From contig CAOKFN010000004.1 in NCBI GenBank assembly GCA_948467735.1, forward strand, positions 1-64,000: DNA of 64,000 nucleotides, given 5' to 3'. The translations under genes were made by a program, and so were the position numbers. Below the pieces are notes generated by a model. It searched no databases and was not told where the DNA came from. It saw nothing but the letters and a program-made list of their open reading frames with translations. How positions within the stretch are numbered: position 1 is the stretch's first letter; each line of letters begins with the position of its first letter. Origin of the DNA: an uncultured bacterium (GTDB lineage Bacteria; Bacillota; Clostridia; Lachnospirales; Lachnospiraceae). Of the stretch, positions 32,553 through 40,671 are shown piece after piece.

Positions 32553-34504
32553 ATGAGAATGATAAGAAAATTTTAAAAGTATTGTCCAAGCAGTATCCGA
32601 ATATTGCGGCGGCTTCCACGGAAATCATCAATCTACAGTCCATTATGAATCTGCCCAAGGGAACGGAGCATTTTCTGACCGACATCCATGGAGAATATGA
32701 ACAGTTCAATCATGTGCTGAAAAACGGCTCGGGAGCTGTCCGCAGGAAAATTGACGAGGAGTTTGGAAATACCATCAGCGACAAAGATAAGAGAAGCCTT
32801 GCAACTCTGATTTATTATCCGGAAGAAAAGCTGGAAATTGTCATGAAAGAGGAGGATAATATTGAGGATTGGTTTAAAATTTCTCTTCACAGGCTGGTTC
32901 AGATAATCAAGCGCGTCTCTTCAAAATATACCCGTTCCAAAGTGCGCAAAGCGCTGCCGAAAGATTTTGCCTATGTGATTGAAGAGCTGATTACGGAGAA
33001 GGAAGAAATTCAGGATAAGGAAGCTTACTACAATGAAATTCTTCATACTATCATCAGAATCGGAAGGGCTCCCCGGTTTATCGTGGCATTGAGCCAGCTG
33101 ATTCAATGCCTTGTCATAGATCATCTTCATGTGGTGGGGGATATTTATGACAGGGGACCGGGCCCTCATATTATTATGGACACCCTGTGCTCGTATCATT
33201 CCGTGGATGTGCAGTGGGGAAATCATGACATGGTGTGGATGGGAGCTGCCGGCGGCAGCCTTGCCTGCATTGCCAATGTGGTGAGGATGGCGGCGCGATA
33301 TGGAAATCTTGCCACGCTGGAGGACGGTTACGGCATTAATCTTCTGCCATTGGCGGCGTTTGCCATGGAAACCTACGAACATACCAACTGTGATGTGTTT
33401 GCCCTGCACTGCAGCAATACGGATTACAATGCGAAGGATTTAAGCCTTGATACCAAGATGCACAAGGCGATTGCTGTTTTACAATTTAAGCTGGAAGGTC
33501 AGCTGATTATGCGTCATCCGGAATTTCATATGGAGGACAGGATGCTGCTTGACAGAATTGATTATGAAAAGGGAACCATTCGTATCGGAGAAAAAGAATA
33601 TGCCATGCTGGATACGGATTTTCCCACTATAGATCCCCAAAATCCTTTTGCTTTGACCGAAGAGGAGGAAAAGGTGATGGACAGGCTGCAGCATGGGTTT
33701 ATGAGATGTGAGAAGCTGCAGAGGCATGTGCGTTTCCTTTACGCAAAGGGAGGATTGTATAAAATCTATAACGGCAATCTGTTATATCATGGCTGTGTGC
33801 CCGTCAATGAGGACGGCAGCTTCGCCAGAGTGGAGGTATATGGGAAACAATATTACGGCAAGGCTCTGTACGATATTCTGGAACATTATGCCAGAAGGGG
33901 ATATTATGCCAAAGACCCGGCCGAGCGCATGGCGGGTCAGGATATGATATGGTATATTTGGTCCGGTCAAGGCTCCCCGGTGTTTGGAAAGGAAAAAATG
34001 GCTACGTTCGAGCGGTATTTTATCGCGGATAAGGAAACCCATCACGAACGGAAAAACAGCTATTACAAGCTCTTAGAAAACGAGGAAATGGTGGAACGCA
34101 TTTTGAAGGAATTCGGACTTGAGAGTCCGGACGCGCATATTGTGAACGGTCATGTGCCCGTGGAGCAGATACACGGAGAATCCCCCATTAAGTGCGGCGG
34201 ACGGCTGCTGATCATTGACGGAGGTTTTTCCAAGGCATATCAAAATAAAACGGGCATCGCCGGATATACTCTAGTGTGTAATTCCAGAGGCATGCAGCTG
34301 GTGGCCCATGAGCCTTTTGAATCCGCGCATACGGCAATTGTAAAGGAATCTGATTTGTTTTCCCATTCTATTGAGGTCGAAAACTTCCCGCGCAGAAAAC
34401 TGGTCGCAGACACGGATATCGGAGCGGAAATCAAGGAGCGGATATATTTTCTGGAAGAACTTCTGGAAGCGTATGGGGACGGTACTACGATGGAGGAAGT
34501 GTAA
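32549..34504 (+). CDS. fbp: Fructose-1,6-bisphosphatase, class 3
   Basis: The enzyme hydrolyses fructose-1,6-bisphosphate in gluconeogenesis. The 651-residue protein is of the Firmicutes-type class 3 family with a calcineurin-like metallophosphatase core. HLHVVGDIYDRGPGPHIIMD, VQWGNHDMVWMGAA, NGHVPV and IIDGGFSKAYQ are all visible. The start overlaps the dapB stop by 4 bases, so it is translationally coupled to the lysine pathway genes and should share their riboswitch. That pairing has no obvious metabolic reason. Confidence 0.95.
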   Translation: MNENDKKILKVLSKQYPNIAAASTEIINLQSIMNLPKGTEHFLTDIHGEYEQFNHVLKNGSGAVRRKIDEEFGNTISDKDKRSLATLIYYPEEKLEIVMKEEDNIEDWFKISLHRLVQIIKRVSSKYTRSKVRKALPKDFAYVIEELITEKEEIQDKEAYYNEILHTIIRIGRAPRFIVALSQLIQCLVIDHLHVVGDIYDRGPGPHIIMDTLCSYHSVDVQWGNHDMVWMGAAGGSLACIANVVRMAARYGNLATLEDGYGINLLPLAAFAMETYEHTNCDVFALHCSNTDYNAKDLSLDTKMHKAIAVLQFKLEGQLIMRHPEFHMEDRMLLDRIDYEKGTIRIGEKEYAMLDTDFPTIDPQNPFALTEEEEKVMDRLQHGFMRCEKLQRHVRFLYAKGGLYKIYNGNLLYHGCVPVNEDGSFARVEVYGKQYYGKALYDILEHYARRGYYAKDPAERMAGQDMIWYIWSGQGSPVFGKEKMATFERYFIADKETHHERKNSYYKLLENEEMVERILKEFGLESPDAHIVNGHVPVEQIHGESPIKCGGRLLIIDGGFSKAYQNKTGIAGYTLVCNSRGMQLVAHEPFESAHTAIVKESDLFSHSIEVENFPRRKLVADTDIGAEIKERIYFLEELLEAYGDGTTMEEV

Positions 34505-34517
34505 GTTCCTCAGGCGC

Positions 34518-34570
34518 GGGCCTGCCAAACGGATGAGAACAAAGCAGCTCATATCCGTATTGGGCAGGCT
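34518..34570. terminator. Long stem-loop after fbp
   Basis: GCCTGCC (34518-34524 region) pairs with GGCAGGC (about 34564-34570), and CGGATGAG pairs imperfectly with CTCATATCCG inside. No T-run follows, so it may be a weak terminator, or an RNA-stabilising structure between fbp and the convergent lipoprotein gene. Confidence 0.4.
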
Positions 34571-34634
34571 GGCGTCTGAGAAGATGCGCGGACGTTGTCC
34601 GGTTCATGGGTATTGTTATAGGAAAGCTAACGCC

Positions 34635-35297
34635 TTAAAAACCTGCGGAGCCTCCGGCCGTGCCGTTATTTACGCTGTCGCCCGCTGTGGAACCCCCGAC
34701 GGAAGCGCCGGTTCCGGAATCTGTAGAGCTTCCGGAACCGGTGCCGTTATTACTGCCGACGCCCGAACCGGTGCTGCCGCTATTGTTGTTATTTCCCGTG
34801 GCGCCGCCATGAGAGCCGGTATTGCCGACAGCGCCATTGCCTGCCGCATTGCCCCCTGTCGGGCCGTTGTCTCTTCCGGCAGTCACATCATTGACATTTT
34901 TGTTGCTGTCTCCGTTTCCGAAAATGTCGTCCGCGGCGTTATCAATGCCGTCCGCCACATCATCAACTACATTTGTAATACCATTTCCGATGTTATTTAT
35001 GGCGGAGTCATTTTTTCCCGAGGAAGTATTGCTTCCTCCGGCGCCGTTATTTCCTGTCATACCATTATTTCCTGTCGTACCGTTATTTCCCGTTGTGCCG
35101 CCTCCGGCAATGCCGTTCGTTCCCGTGTTTAAGTTGTCGGAACCAGTACCGGATTGGGTGCCGTTTCCGGCCATGCTGTCCGAATCATTGTTGTTTTTAG
35201 CGCTGTTGGTGCAGGCGGTTGCCATACACATATAGGTGAGTGCCAGACCCAGTGCCAGAAGCTTTTTTGCTCCTGTGGTACTTTTTGATTTTTTCAT
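34635..35297 (-). CDS. Asn/Gly-rich low-complexity lipoprotein
   Basis: The 220-residue product has a lipoprotein signal peptide (KKLLALGLALTYMCMATAC, Cys about 29), then an almost unstructured sequence of Gly, Asn, Thr and Ser. It contains tandem TTGNNG-like hexapeptides near 85-105 that correspond to an 18-bp DNA repeat at about 35043-35100. A short amphipathic stretch, SAINNIGNGITNVVDDVADG followed by IDNAADDIF, near 112-140 is the only ordered-looking part. I do not recognise a family. A good GGAGGGATATT site precedes the start. It is probably surface-anchored; role unknown. Confidence 0.75.
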   Translation of the reverse strand: MKKSKSTTGAKKLLALGLALTYMCMATACTNSAKNNNDSDSMAGNGTQSGTGSDNLNTGTNGIAGGGTTGNNGTTGNNGMTGNNGAGGSNTSSGKNDSAINNIGNGITNVVDDVADGIDNAADDIFGNGDSNKNVNDVTAGRDNGPTGGNAAGNGAVGNTGSHGGATGNNNNSGSTGSGVGSNNGTGSGSSTDSGTGASVGGSTAGDSVNNGTAGGSAGF

Positions 35298-35435
35298 AAT
35301 ATCCCTCCATTCTGCTGAGAAAGCTTATAAAGCGTGACCAGTAGCCTGATGCGCGGAAAATTTTGTGACGCACAGCAATAGTATGTGAAGTGCGGATACA
35401 TTTATTCAAAAATAAGAAAACTGGAAAGGTAAATT

Positions 35436-36242
35436 TTGGAAATGGAATTCAGACCATGTATAGATATTCATAACGGCAGGGTAAAACAAATCGTGGGGGG
35501 AAGCCTGAAGGATACGGGAAACCGGGCAATGGAAAATTTTGTAGCCGAACAGGACGCGGCTTTTTTTGCCAGACTTTATCGAAATGCGGGGCTTTCGGGC
35601 GGACATGTTATTCTGTTGAATTCTCAGGACAGCGAATATTATAAAGAGACAAAAGCACAGGCATTGGCCGCTCTGGCGGCATATCCGGGGGGACTGCAGG
35701 CCGGCGGCGGCATTACGCCGGACAATGCGGCGGAATTTCTGGATGCGGGAGCTTCCCATGTGATTGTCACATCCTATGTGTTTCGGGACGGAAAAATTCA
35801 TTATGACAGATTGGAGCTGCTCAGGAATGCCGTAGGGAAAAGGAGGCTGGTGCTGGATTTGAGCTGTCGCAGAACAAGGGACGGCTTTCAGATTGTCACG
35901 GACAGATGGCAGAACATGACGGGAGAAAGGTTAGATGAGGCGCTGCTTAGCAGGCTTTCCGAGTATTGCGACGAATTCTTAGTACACGCGGTGGATGTGG
36001 AGGGCAAGTCCGGCGGCATTGAAAGAGAATTGGCAGAATTGCTGGGAAATTGGGAGAAAAGTCCAATCACCTATGCCGGAGGCGTGCATAGCTATGAGGA
36101 TTTGGCGCTGCTGCGGGAGCTTGGCCGGAATCATTTGAATGTTACGATTGGGAGCGCATTGGATTTGTTTGGGGGAAATCTATCATGGAACAAGGTATTG
36201 GAGCTGTGCGGGGGACAGGCAAAGGAGAAAGAGGAATTGTAA
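35436..36242 (+). CDS. hisA: Yeast-type HisA (ProFAR isomerase)
   Basis: The enzyme isomerises ProFAR in histidine synthesis. The 268-residue protein resembles the eukaryotic HIS6 form rather than typical bacterial HisA. It has CIDIHNGRVKQIVGGSL, LQAGGGIT, SHVIVTSYVFRDGKI, LVLDLSCRRTRDGFQIVTD, FLVHAVDVEGKSGGI, ITYAGGVHSYEDL and GSALDLFGGN, in the HIS6 order. TTG at 35436 is 7 bases from GGAAAGG; ATG at 35442 is the alternative and removes two residues. No other his gene is in the window. It stands alone between a lipoprotein gene and a cell-envelope pair. Confidence 0.88.
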   Translation: MEMEFRPCIDIHNGRVKQIVGGSLKDTGNRAMENFVAEQDAAFFARLYRNAGLSGGHVILLNSQDSEYYKETKAQALAALAAYPGGLQAGGGITPDNAAEFLDAGASHVIVTSYVFRDGKIHYDRLELLRNAVGKRRLVLDLSCRRTRDGFQIVTDRWQNMTGERLDEALLSRLSEYCDEFLVHAVDVEGKSGGIERELAELLGNWEKSPITYAGGVHSYEDLALLRELGRNHLNVTIGSALDLFGGNLSWNKVLELCGGQAKEKEEL

Positions 36243-36332
36243 AAATGCACAAAAAATATAAATAATTCAAGCGAAATAAGGCTGTTTTGATTGATTTTAT
36301 TGTGCAAATATAACAAAAAAGTCAGATTATCG

Positions 36333-36361
36333 TTGATGTAAGAAGCTATTTATGGTAAAAT
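36333..36361 (+). promoter_or_regulatory. Sigma-A promoter for the M23-like/bactofilin pair
   Basis: TTGATG (36333-36338) and TAAAAT (36356-36361) are 17 bases apart, 28 bases before the start codon. The match is vegetative in type, not sigma-F. Confidence 0.6.
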
Positions 36362-36389
36362 AAAATTACGTTGTCGGAGGTGACTTTCT

Positions 36390-37148
36390 ATGAAACGCAG
36401 CAGGCATAAACGTAAAAACAACCATGTGGTCATTGTTACATCCGATGCAGTGGATGTGGGTGCAAAACAATTCCGGATCAGGCCATGGATTTTACAGATG
36501 ATAATTCTTATATTGTGTGTGATTATAGGCACACTGATAGGATATTTCAGTTATGAGAAGGATATCTGGGAAAATGAGCTTCAGCAGGCCGAAAAACAGA
36601 ATGAGGCCATTCATGTGTTAGAGCAGGAAAAAGCGGAACTCACGAAACAGGTAGAGACTCTCGAAGGGCAGGTTGGCGGTATGAAGGAGGAGATTGCCGG
36701 TCTGAACGAAAACATTGGCCGTCTGAACGATACTTTGGCCCAGAAGGAACAGACCGCGGCAGAATTGGCGGCGGAACTGGAAAAACAGTATCTGCCCACC
36801 ATATTTCCCCTGACAAGCGGAAGGGCGGCGGAAGAACCGGCGGAAGGGGAGGAACCCATATGCGTGTTTTCCGTTGCTGAGGGTTCTATGGTAGTGGCTA
36901 CTGCCGCGGGCACCGTCATGTTTGTCAATGAAGATCCTGAGTACGGCTATAATATCTGGGTGGATCACGGAAACGGCTATACCACGATTTACAAATGCCG
37001 GGGCGACGTCAAGGTAAAGAAAGGCGAGATGATAACGCAGGGGGCTGCGATGCTTGTGGTGACAGGGCAGAACAGCAGATTGGGCTACCAGATAATGAGG
37101 GACAATGTGTATGTGGAGCCTATGGAAATGCTGGAAATCAGCGGCTGA
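36390..37148 (+). CDS. Membrane-anchored M23/LytM-like protein, probably inactive
   Basis: The 252-residue protein has a short cytoplasmic start, one membrane helix near 31-51, a coiled coil near 55-135 and a degenerate M23 domain. The fold is recognisable in GSMVVATAAGTVMFV, YGYNIWVDHGNGYTTIY and VKKGEMITQGAAMLVV. The usual metal ligands are lost: KC stands where HL is expected after TTIY, and the final HLHFE-type motif is LGYQIM. It may therefore be a non-catalytic regulator or scaffold, as seen in some LytM proteins. It is followed 27 bases later by a bactofilin gene. Confidence 0.85.
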   Translation: MKRSRHKRKNNHVVIVTSDAVDVGAKQFRIRPWILQMIILILCVIIGTLIGYFSYEKDIWENELQQAEKQNEAIHVLEQEKAELTKQVETLEGQVGGMKEEIAGLNENIGRLNDTLAQKEQTAAELAAELEKQYLPTIFPLTSGRAAEEPAEGEEPICVFSVAEGSMVVATAAGTVMFVNEDPEYGYNIWVDHGNGYTTIYKCRGDVKVKKGEMITQGAAMLVVTGQNSRLGYQIMRDNVYVEPMEMLEISG

Positions 37149-37175
37149 TTTGTTTTGAGAGTGGAGGATTGGAAA

Positions 37176-37640
37176 ATGAGAAAGAAGGAAACACAGATTA
37201 CAACCATTATCGGAATTGGAGCGGAGTGCAACGGCGATTTCAAGTCGGATACTTCTATCAGAATCGACGGGGTTGTCAATGGCAATGTGATAGTAGCCAA
37301 TACTGTGATTGTAGGCGCATCGGGTGTGATCAACGGCGATATCAATGCGCAGGTGGTGGTGATTGGCGGAGAAGTGTACGGCAATCTCAATGTACCCGAA
37401 AAAGTGGAGCTGACTTCTACGGCCAGAGTAATTGGAGATATTACCACAAGCGGTCTTGTGATTGACGAAAAAGCTGTATTCCAAGGAAGATGTGATATGA
37501 ATCAGGATGCGGCCAAGAAACTGAAGCAGAACAGCAGAGCATTGAAGGCTGATAAGAAAATGTCCAATTCTGTCGTGGCAGAAGCGCTCAGGCAGGCGGA
37601 AGAATCGGCGTCCGATCACGGAGAAGAAGAATCGGCCTGA
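37176..37640 (+). CDS. Bactofilin family cytoskeletal protein
   Basis: Bactofilins form nucleotide-free filaments that position cell-wall enzymes. The 154-residue product has the DUF583 beta-helix repeats: IGIGAECNGDFKSDTSIRID, VVNGNVIVANTVIVGASG, INGDINAQVVVIGGEVYGN and a final ARVIGDITTSGLVID. A charged C-terminal tail follows. GTGGAGG precedes the ATG at 37176. Pairing with an M23-type protein is a recurrent arrangement, seen for example with the helical-shape gene ccmA. Its last 25 bases overlap the end of the convergent trpR-like gene. Confidence 0.92.
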   Translation: MRKKETQITTIIGIGAECNGDFKSDTSIRIDGVVNGNVIVANTVIVGASGVINGDINAQVVVIGGEVYGNLNVPEKVELTSTARVIGDITTSGLVIDEKAVFQGRCDMNQDAAKKLKQNSRALKADKKMSNSVVAEALRQAEESASDHGEEESA

Positions 37641-37933
37641 TTGTCTGTTTCTTTTATGCGTCCGAATACTATCGCATAACCATCGTTTCCGTAATTCAAC
37701 GATCGGTTGACGCGGCTGATAGTGGCTGTGGAGGCACCGGTTTTCTCGGCAATCTCCAGATAGGTATTATGGTTTTTGAGCATGGACGCCACCTCAAAAC
37801 GCTGCGACATGGAAAGCAGTTCATTGACGGTACATAAGTCTTCAAAAAAACTGCAGCATTCATCACGGGTTTTCAGACATAGAATGGCGTCAAAGAGAGA
37901 GTCTACGGCATTGCTCTTGATTTTTTTGTTCAT
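37616..37933 (-). CDS. YerC/YecD-family TrpR-like regulator
   Basis: The 105-residue protein matches the YerC/YecD group of TrpR-related DNA-binding proteins. It has the helical TRDECCSFFEDLCTVNELLSM stretch, SQRFEVASML and a helix-turn-helix around YLEIAEKTGASTATISRVNR. A Gly/Tyr-rich end (SLNYGNDGYA) follows. The family is widespread in Firmicutes; its ligand and targets are not established. The gene converges on the bactofilin gene with a 25-base overlap of coding ends. Confidence 0.9.
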   Translation of the reverse strand: MNKKIKSNAVDSLFDAILCLKTRDECCSFFEDLCTVNELLSMSQRFEVASMLKNHNTYLEIAEKTGASTATISRVNRSLNYGNDGYAIVFGRIKETDNQADSSSP

Positions 37934-38076
37934 TTGGCTGTACCTCGCAGATATTTTATATGAATGATAGACGGGTTCGTCTTAAAAAATGCAGTTTAGG
38001 CATTTTTCCCAAAATTATTTTAACATATTAAAGTTGTGAAGTAAAGGCATGAATTAAAAATATGTTCGTACATCTG

Positions 38077-38116
38077 CGTTACAGTTTGGCTGAAAACCGA
38101 ACTGTAACGGCTTTTT
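38077..38116 (+). terminator. Orphan intrinsic terminator hairpin
   Basis: CGTTACAGTTTGG and CCGAACTGTAACG form a 13-bp stem with one G-T pair and a 7-base loop, followed by GCTTTTTG. No plus-strand gene ends upstream, since the neighbour is transcribed leftward. It must end a small RNA or act as a leader element of the DUF1836 gene. Confidence 0.7.
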
Positions 38117-38132
38117 GTACTTAATAAGCGAA

Positions 38133-38196
38133 GATGCTTAATTCTGCGCCTCAATGTCGGCAAGGATGCTTAATTCTGCGTCGCAATGCCGTCAAG
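38133..38196. repeat. 32-bp tandem repeat, two copies
   Basis: GATGCTTAATTCTGCG begins both units (38133-38164 and 38165-38196), and CAATG, G and CAAG follow at the same places. The two copies differ at about five positions. With the orphan hairpin, this is all I see in the 37934-38316 gap. Confidence 0.85.
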
Positions 38197-38316
38197 TTTG
38201 AAAGCTGCATTTCGCAGCGGAGCATAGGCTTGGGGAAAATATTTTTCAGACATGCCTTGACACAATCGTAATGGATAAATCTGACAACATTTGTAGGAAA
38301 TGGGGGAAGTCATTGT

Positions 38317-38967
38317 ATGACCATTGACAGTAATGATTTATTGAACAGCATACTGGCCAGTTTAGACAGGATACAATATATTAATCCTGATGAAATTCCC
38401 GGCATTGATCTGTATATGGATCAAGTCACCACCTTTATGGATAAGCGCCTGCGTTCTACGGCCAGATATCCTGATGAGGACAAAATTCTGACCAAGACCA
38501 TGATCAATAATTATGCCAAGAATGATTTACTGCCTCCTCCGGTGAAGAAAAAATATTCCAAAGAGCATGTTCTGCTTCTGATATTTATTTATTATTATAA
38601 GGGAATCTTGTCCATCAGCGACATACAGACGCTTCTAAAGCCCATTACGGAGCGCTATTTCCAGAACGGAGAGAATTTTAATCTTGAGGATGTCTATCGG
38701 GAAGCCTTCAGTATGGAAGAGGAACAGCTTCAAGCGCTGAAGGCTGATGTGACGGCAAAATTCAGAGCCTCTCAGGAGACCTTTCAGGACGCGCCGAAAG
38801 AGGATGTGGATTTCCTGCGTAAATTTGCATTTGTCTGTACATTGAGCTTTGATGTCTACATTAAAAAAATGATGATTGAGAAAATCATAGACGAATTATC
38901 AGCCGCCGGAAAAGCGGATGGCAGAAAGAACCATTTAAAGCAGGACAGGCAGAGAACGGAAGAATAG
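38317..38967 (+). CDS. DUF1836 domain protein
   Basis: The 216-residue helical protein fits DUF1836, an uncharacterised Firmicutes family with MerR-like features at its core. Recognisable parts are TKTMINNYAKNDLLPPPVKK and YSKEHVLLLIFIYYYKGILS, followed by an SDIQTLLKPI helix. The ATG is preceded by GGGGGAAG. The C-terminus is highly charged. DNA binding is possible from the first motif but not shown. It is a single gene behind an unusual leader with a terminator and tandem repeat. Confidence 0.85.
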   Translation: MTIDSNDLLNSILASLDRIQYINPDEIPGIDLYMDQVTTFMDKRLRSTARYPDEDKILTKTMINNYAKNDLLPPPVKKKYSKEHVLLLIFIYYYKGILSISDIQTLLKPITERYFQNGENFNLEDVYREAFSMEEEQLQALKADVTAKFRASQETFQDAPKEDVDFLRKFAFVCTLSFDVYIKKMMIEKIIDELSAAGKADGRKNHLKQDRQRTEE

Positions 38968-39016
38968 ACAAAAATAATGAATTTTTGGTAACTTATACAA
39001 GCGCCTTTTCATAAGA

Positions 39017-39036
39017 TAGCTTAACATAATAAGCTA
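39017..39036. promoter_or_regulatory. Palindromic operator-like site
   Basis: TAGCTTA and TAAGCTA form a perfect inverted repeat with a 6-base centre, 22 bases before the start of the substrate-binding lipoprotein. It may be a repressor site; no promoter boxes are obvious around it. Confidence 0.35.
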
Positions 39037-39057
39037 AAACAGGATTTGGAGGTTCCT

Positions 39058-40077
39058 ATGAAAAGGTTGTCCTTAAAAAAAGCGGGAGCAGTGTGCATGG
39101 CCGTGCTGACGGTGATGTTATCGGCGGTCGGCTGTGGAAACGGCGGTGAGACGACAAAGGATAAAAAGACGGAAGTGGTTTTGAACGAGGTGGCACATTC
39201 TATTTTCTATGCGCCCATGTATATTGCGATTGAGGAAGGGTATTTTGAAGAGGAAGGAATTGACCTCACTTTAGTCACCGGTTTCGGCGCGGACAAAACC
39301 ATGACGGCGGTGCTCACCGGCGAAGCGGATATCGGGTTTATGGGATGCGAAAGCACAATATATACTTATACAGGAGGAACCGAGGATTATGTGGTAAATT
39401 TTGCCCAGCTGACACAGCGGGCGGGCAATTTCCTTGTGTCCCGGCAGCCTATCGAAAACTTTTCGTGGAATATGATCGTGGGAAAGAATGTGCTGGGCGG
39501 CAGAGCGGGCGGCATGCCGGAGATGGTGTTCGAGTATATTCTGACGAAGAACGGAATCGATCCGAAGACGGATCTCAACATTGATCAGAGCATTGATTTT
39601 GGTTCTACCGCGGCGGCATTTTCCGGAGGGCAGGGAGATTTTACGGTAGAATTTGAACCTCACGCCACAGCCTTGGAGCAGAAGGGCGAAGGTTATGTAG
39701 TGGCTTCTCTGGGAGAGGATTCCGGATATGTGCCGTACACTTCCTTCTCCGCAAAGAAGAGTTATCTGGAAAAAAATAAAGACGTAGTGCAGGCTTTCAC
39801 AAACGCCTTGCAGAAAGGAATGGATTATGTGCAGAACCATACGCCGGAGGAAATTGCCAAGGTGATTGCCCCGCAATTCCCTGAGACGGATATGGAAACG
39901 CTTACCACCATTGTCGATCGGTATTATCAGCAGGATACTTGGAAAGCCGATTTGATATTTAAGGAGGAGGCATTTACGCTGCTCCAGAATATTTTGAAGG
40001 ATTCCGGTGTATTGAAGGAGAGTGTGCCTTACAAGGATCTGGTTAATACGGAATTTGCCGGGAAAGCCGCCAAATAA
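39058..40077 (+). CDS. NMT1/SsuA-type substrate-binding lipoprotein, orphan
   Basis: The 339-residue product has a lipoprotein signal (LTVMLSAVGC) and the NMT1/THI5-like fold of ABC importers. It shows HSIFYAPMYIAIEEGYFEEEG, the GFGADKTMTAVLTGEADIGF segment and VGKNVLGGRAGGMPE. Family members bind pyrimidine precursors of thiamine, sulfonates or related compounds, and the ligand here cannot be read from sequence. TTGGAGGTTCCT precedes the ATG at 39058. No permease or ATPase gene is adjacent, and I see no TPP riboswitch. It may serve a transporter encoded elsewhere. Confidence 0.88.
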   Translation: MKRLSLKKAGAVCMAVLTVMLSAVGCGNGGETTKDKKTEVVLNEVAHSIFYAPMYIAIEEGYFEEEGIDLTLVTGFGADKTMTAVLTGEADIGFMGCESTIYTYTGGTEDYVVNFAQLTQRAGNFLVSRQPIENFSWNMIVGKNVLGGRAGGMPEMVFEYILTKNGIDPKTDLNIDQSIDFGSTAAAFSGGQGDFTVEFEPHATALEQKGEGYVVASLGEDSGYVPYTSFSAKKSYLEKNKDVVQAFTNALQKGMDYVQNHTPEEIAKVIAPQFPETDMETLTTIVDRYYQQDTWKADLIFKEEAFTLLQNILKDSGVLKESVPYKDLVNTEFAGKAAK

Positions 40078-40125
40078 AAGTCCCAAGCTTATGTGATAAG
40101 CATCAAAAATATTCCTGACGGCATT

Positions 40126-40671
40126 CTATGATTGAATCGCTGTCAGGAAATCTGTAATTCTGATAGACAGGCTGTCGTAAATTCCCACTTTAATTGTATC
40201 GTCGAAGGAATACTGCATAGAATCCCCGCCGTTATCAAAGGAATAGACTTGTATGGTTTGTTTCATTGGGTTTACAATCCAATATTCCCGAACGCCGGCA
40301 GTCCGATATTTAAACAGCTTAACATAATAATCCATGCGCTGGGTGGCGGGGGAAACGATTTCAATGATCCAGTCCGGGGCGCCGCAGCATCCTTTGTCCG
40401 TGAGTTTTCCTTTATCGCAGATGACAGAGATATCAGGTTCGACATAATTTTCGGTGTCTGCGTTTATATAGACCGCAAAGGGAGCCGGATAGACTTTGCA
40501 GGAGCCGCCGCAGGAGTCTATGAAGTCCGCTATTTTTCGTGACAGGGCGAAGCAGATTTCCTGATGGATTCGGTTTGGCATTGCCATAGAATAAAGTTCG
40601 CCGTCAATAAGCTCCCTATGCTGTCCTAAAATATTATTTTGAGTCACGTTCCGCTGCGAAATACTCCACAA
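40126..40671 (-). CDS. Uma2-family nuclease-like protein, N-terminally clipped
   Basis: The product resembles Uma2 (DUF820) proteins with a PD-(D/E)XK-like core. It has HRELIDGELYSM, NRIHQEICFALSRKI, YVEPDISVICD, PDWIIEIVSPATQRMDYYVK and YWIVNPMKQTIQVY. Related proteins usually have a longer N-terminus before the ELIDGE strand. Here the frame opens only at a TTG inside the preceding [2Fe-2S] gene, with no ribosome binding site, and the first ATG falls after ELIDGELYS. It therefore looks truncated or dependent on coupled translation. The function of the family is not settled. Confidence 0.65.
   Translation of the reverse strand: MWSISQRNVTQNNILGQHRELIDGELYSMAMPNRIHQEICFALSRKIADFIDSCGGSCKVYPAPFAVYINADTENYVEPDISVICDKGKLTDKGCCGAPDWIIEIVSPATQRMDYYVKLFKYRTAGVREYWIVNPMKQTIQVYSFDNGGDSMQYSFDDTIKVGIYDSLSIRITDFLTAIQS

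Noticed and set aside
36390..37148. The M23-like gene as spoIIQ
   Set aside because: Its promoter is sigma-A-like and it is paired with a bactofilin, which points to vegetative envelope function rather than the forespore SpoIIQ partner of SpoIIIAH.
38968..39057. TPP riboswitch before the NMT1-like lipoprotein
   Set aside because: The leader is too short and lacks the conserved TPP-box sequences.
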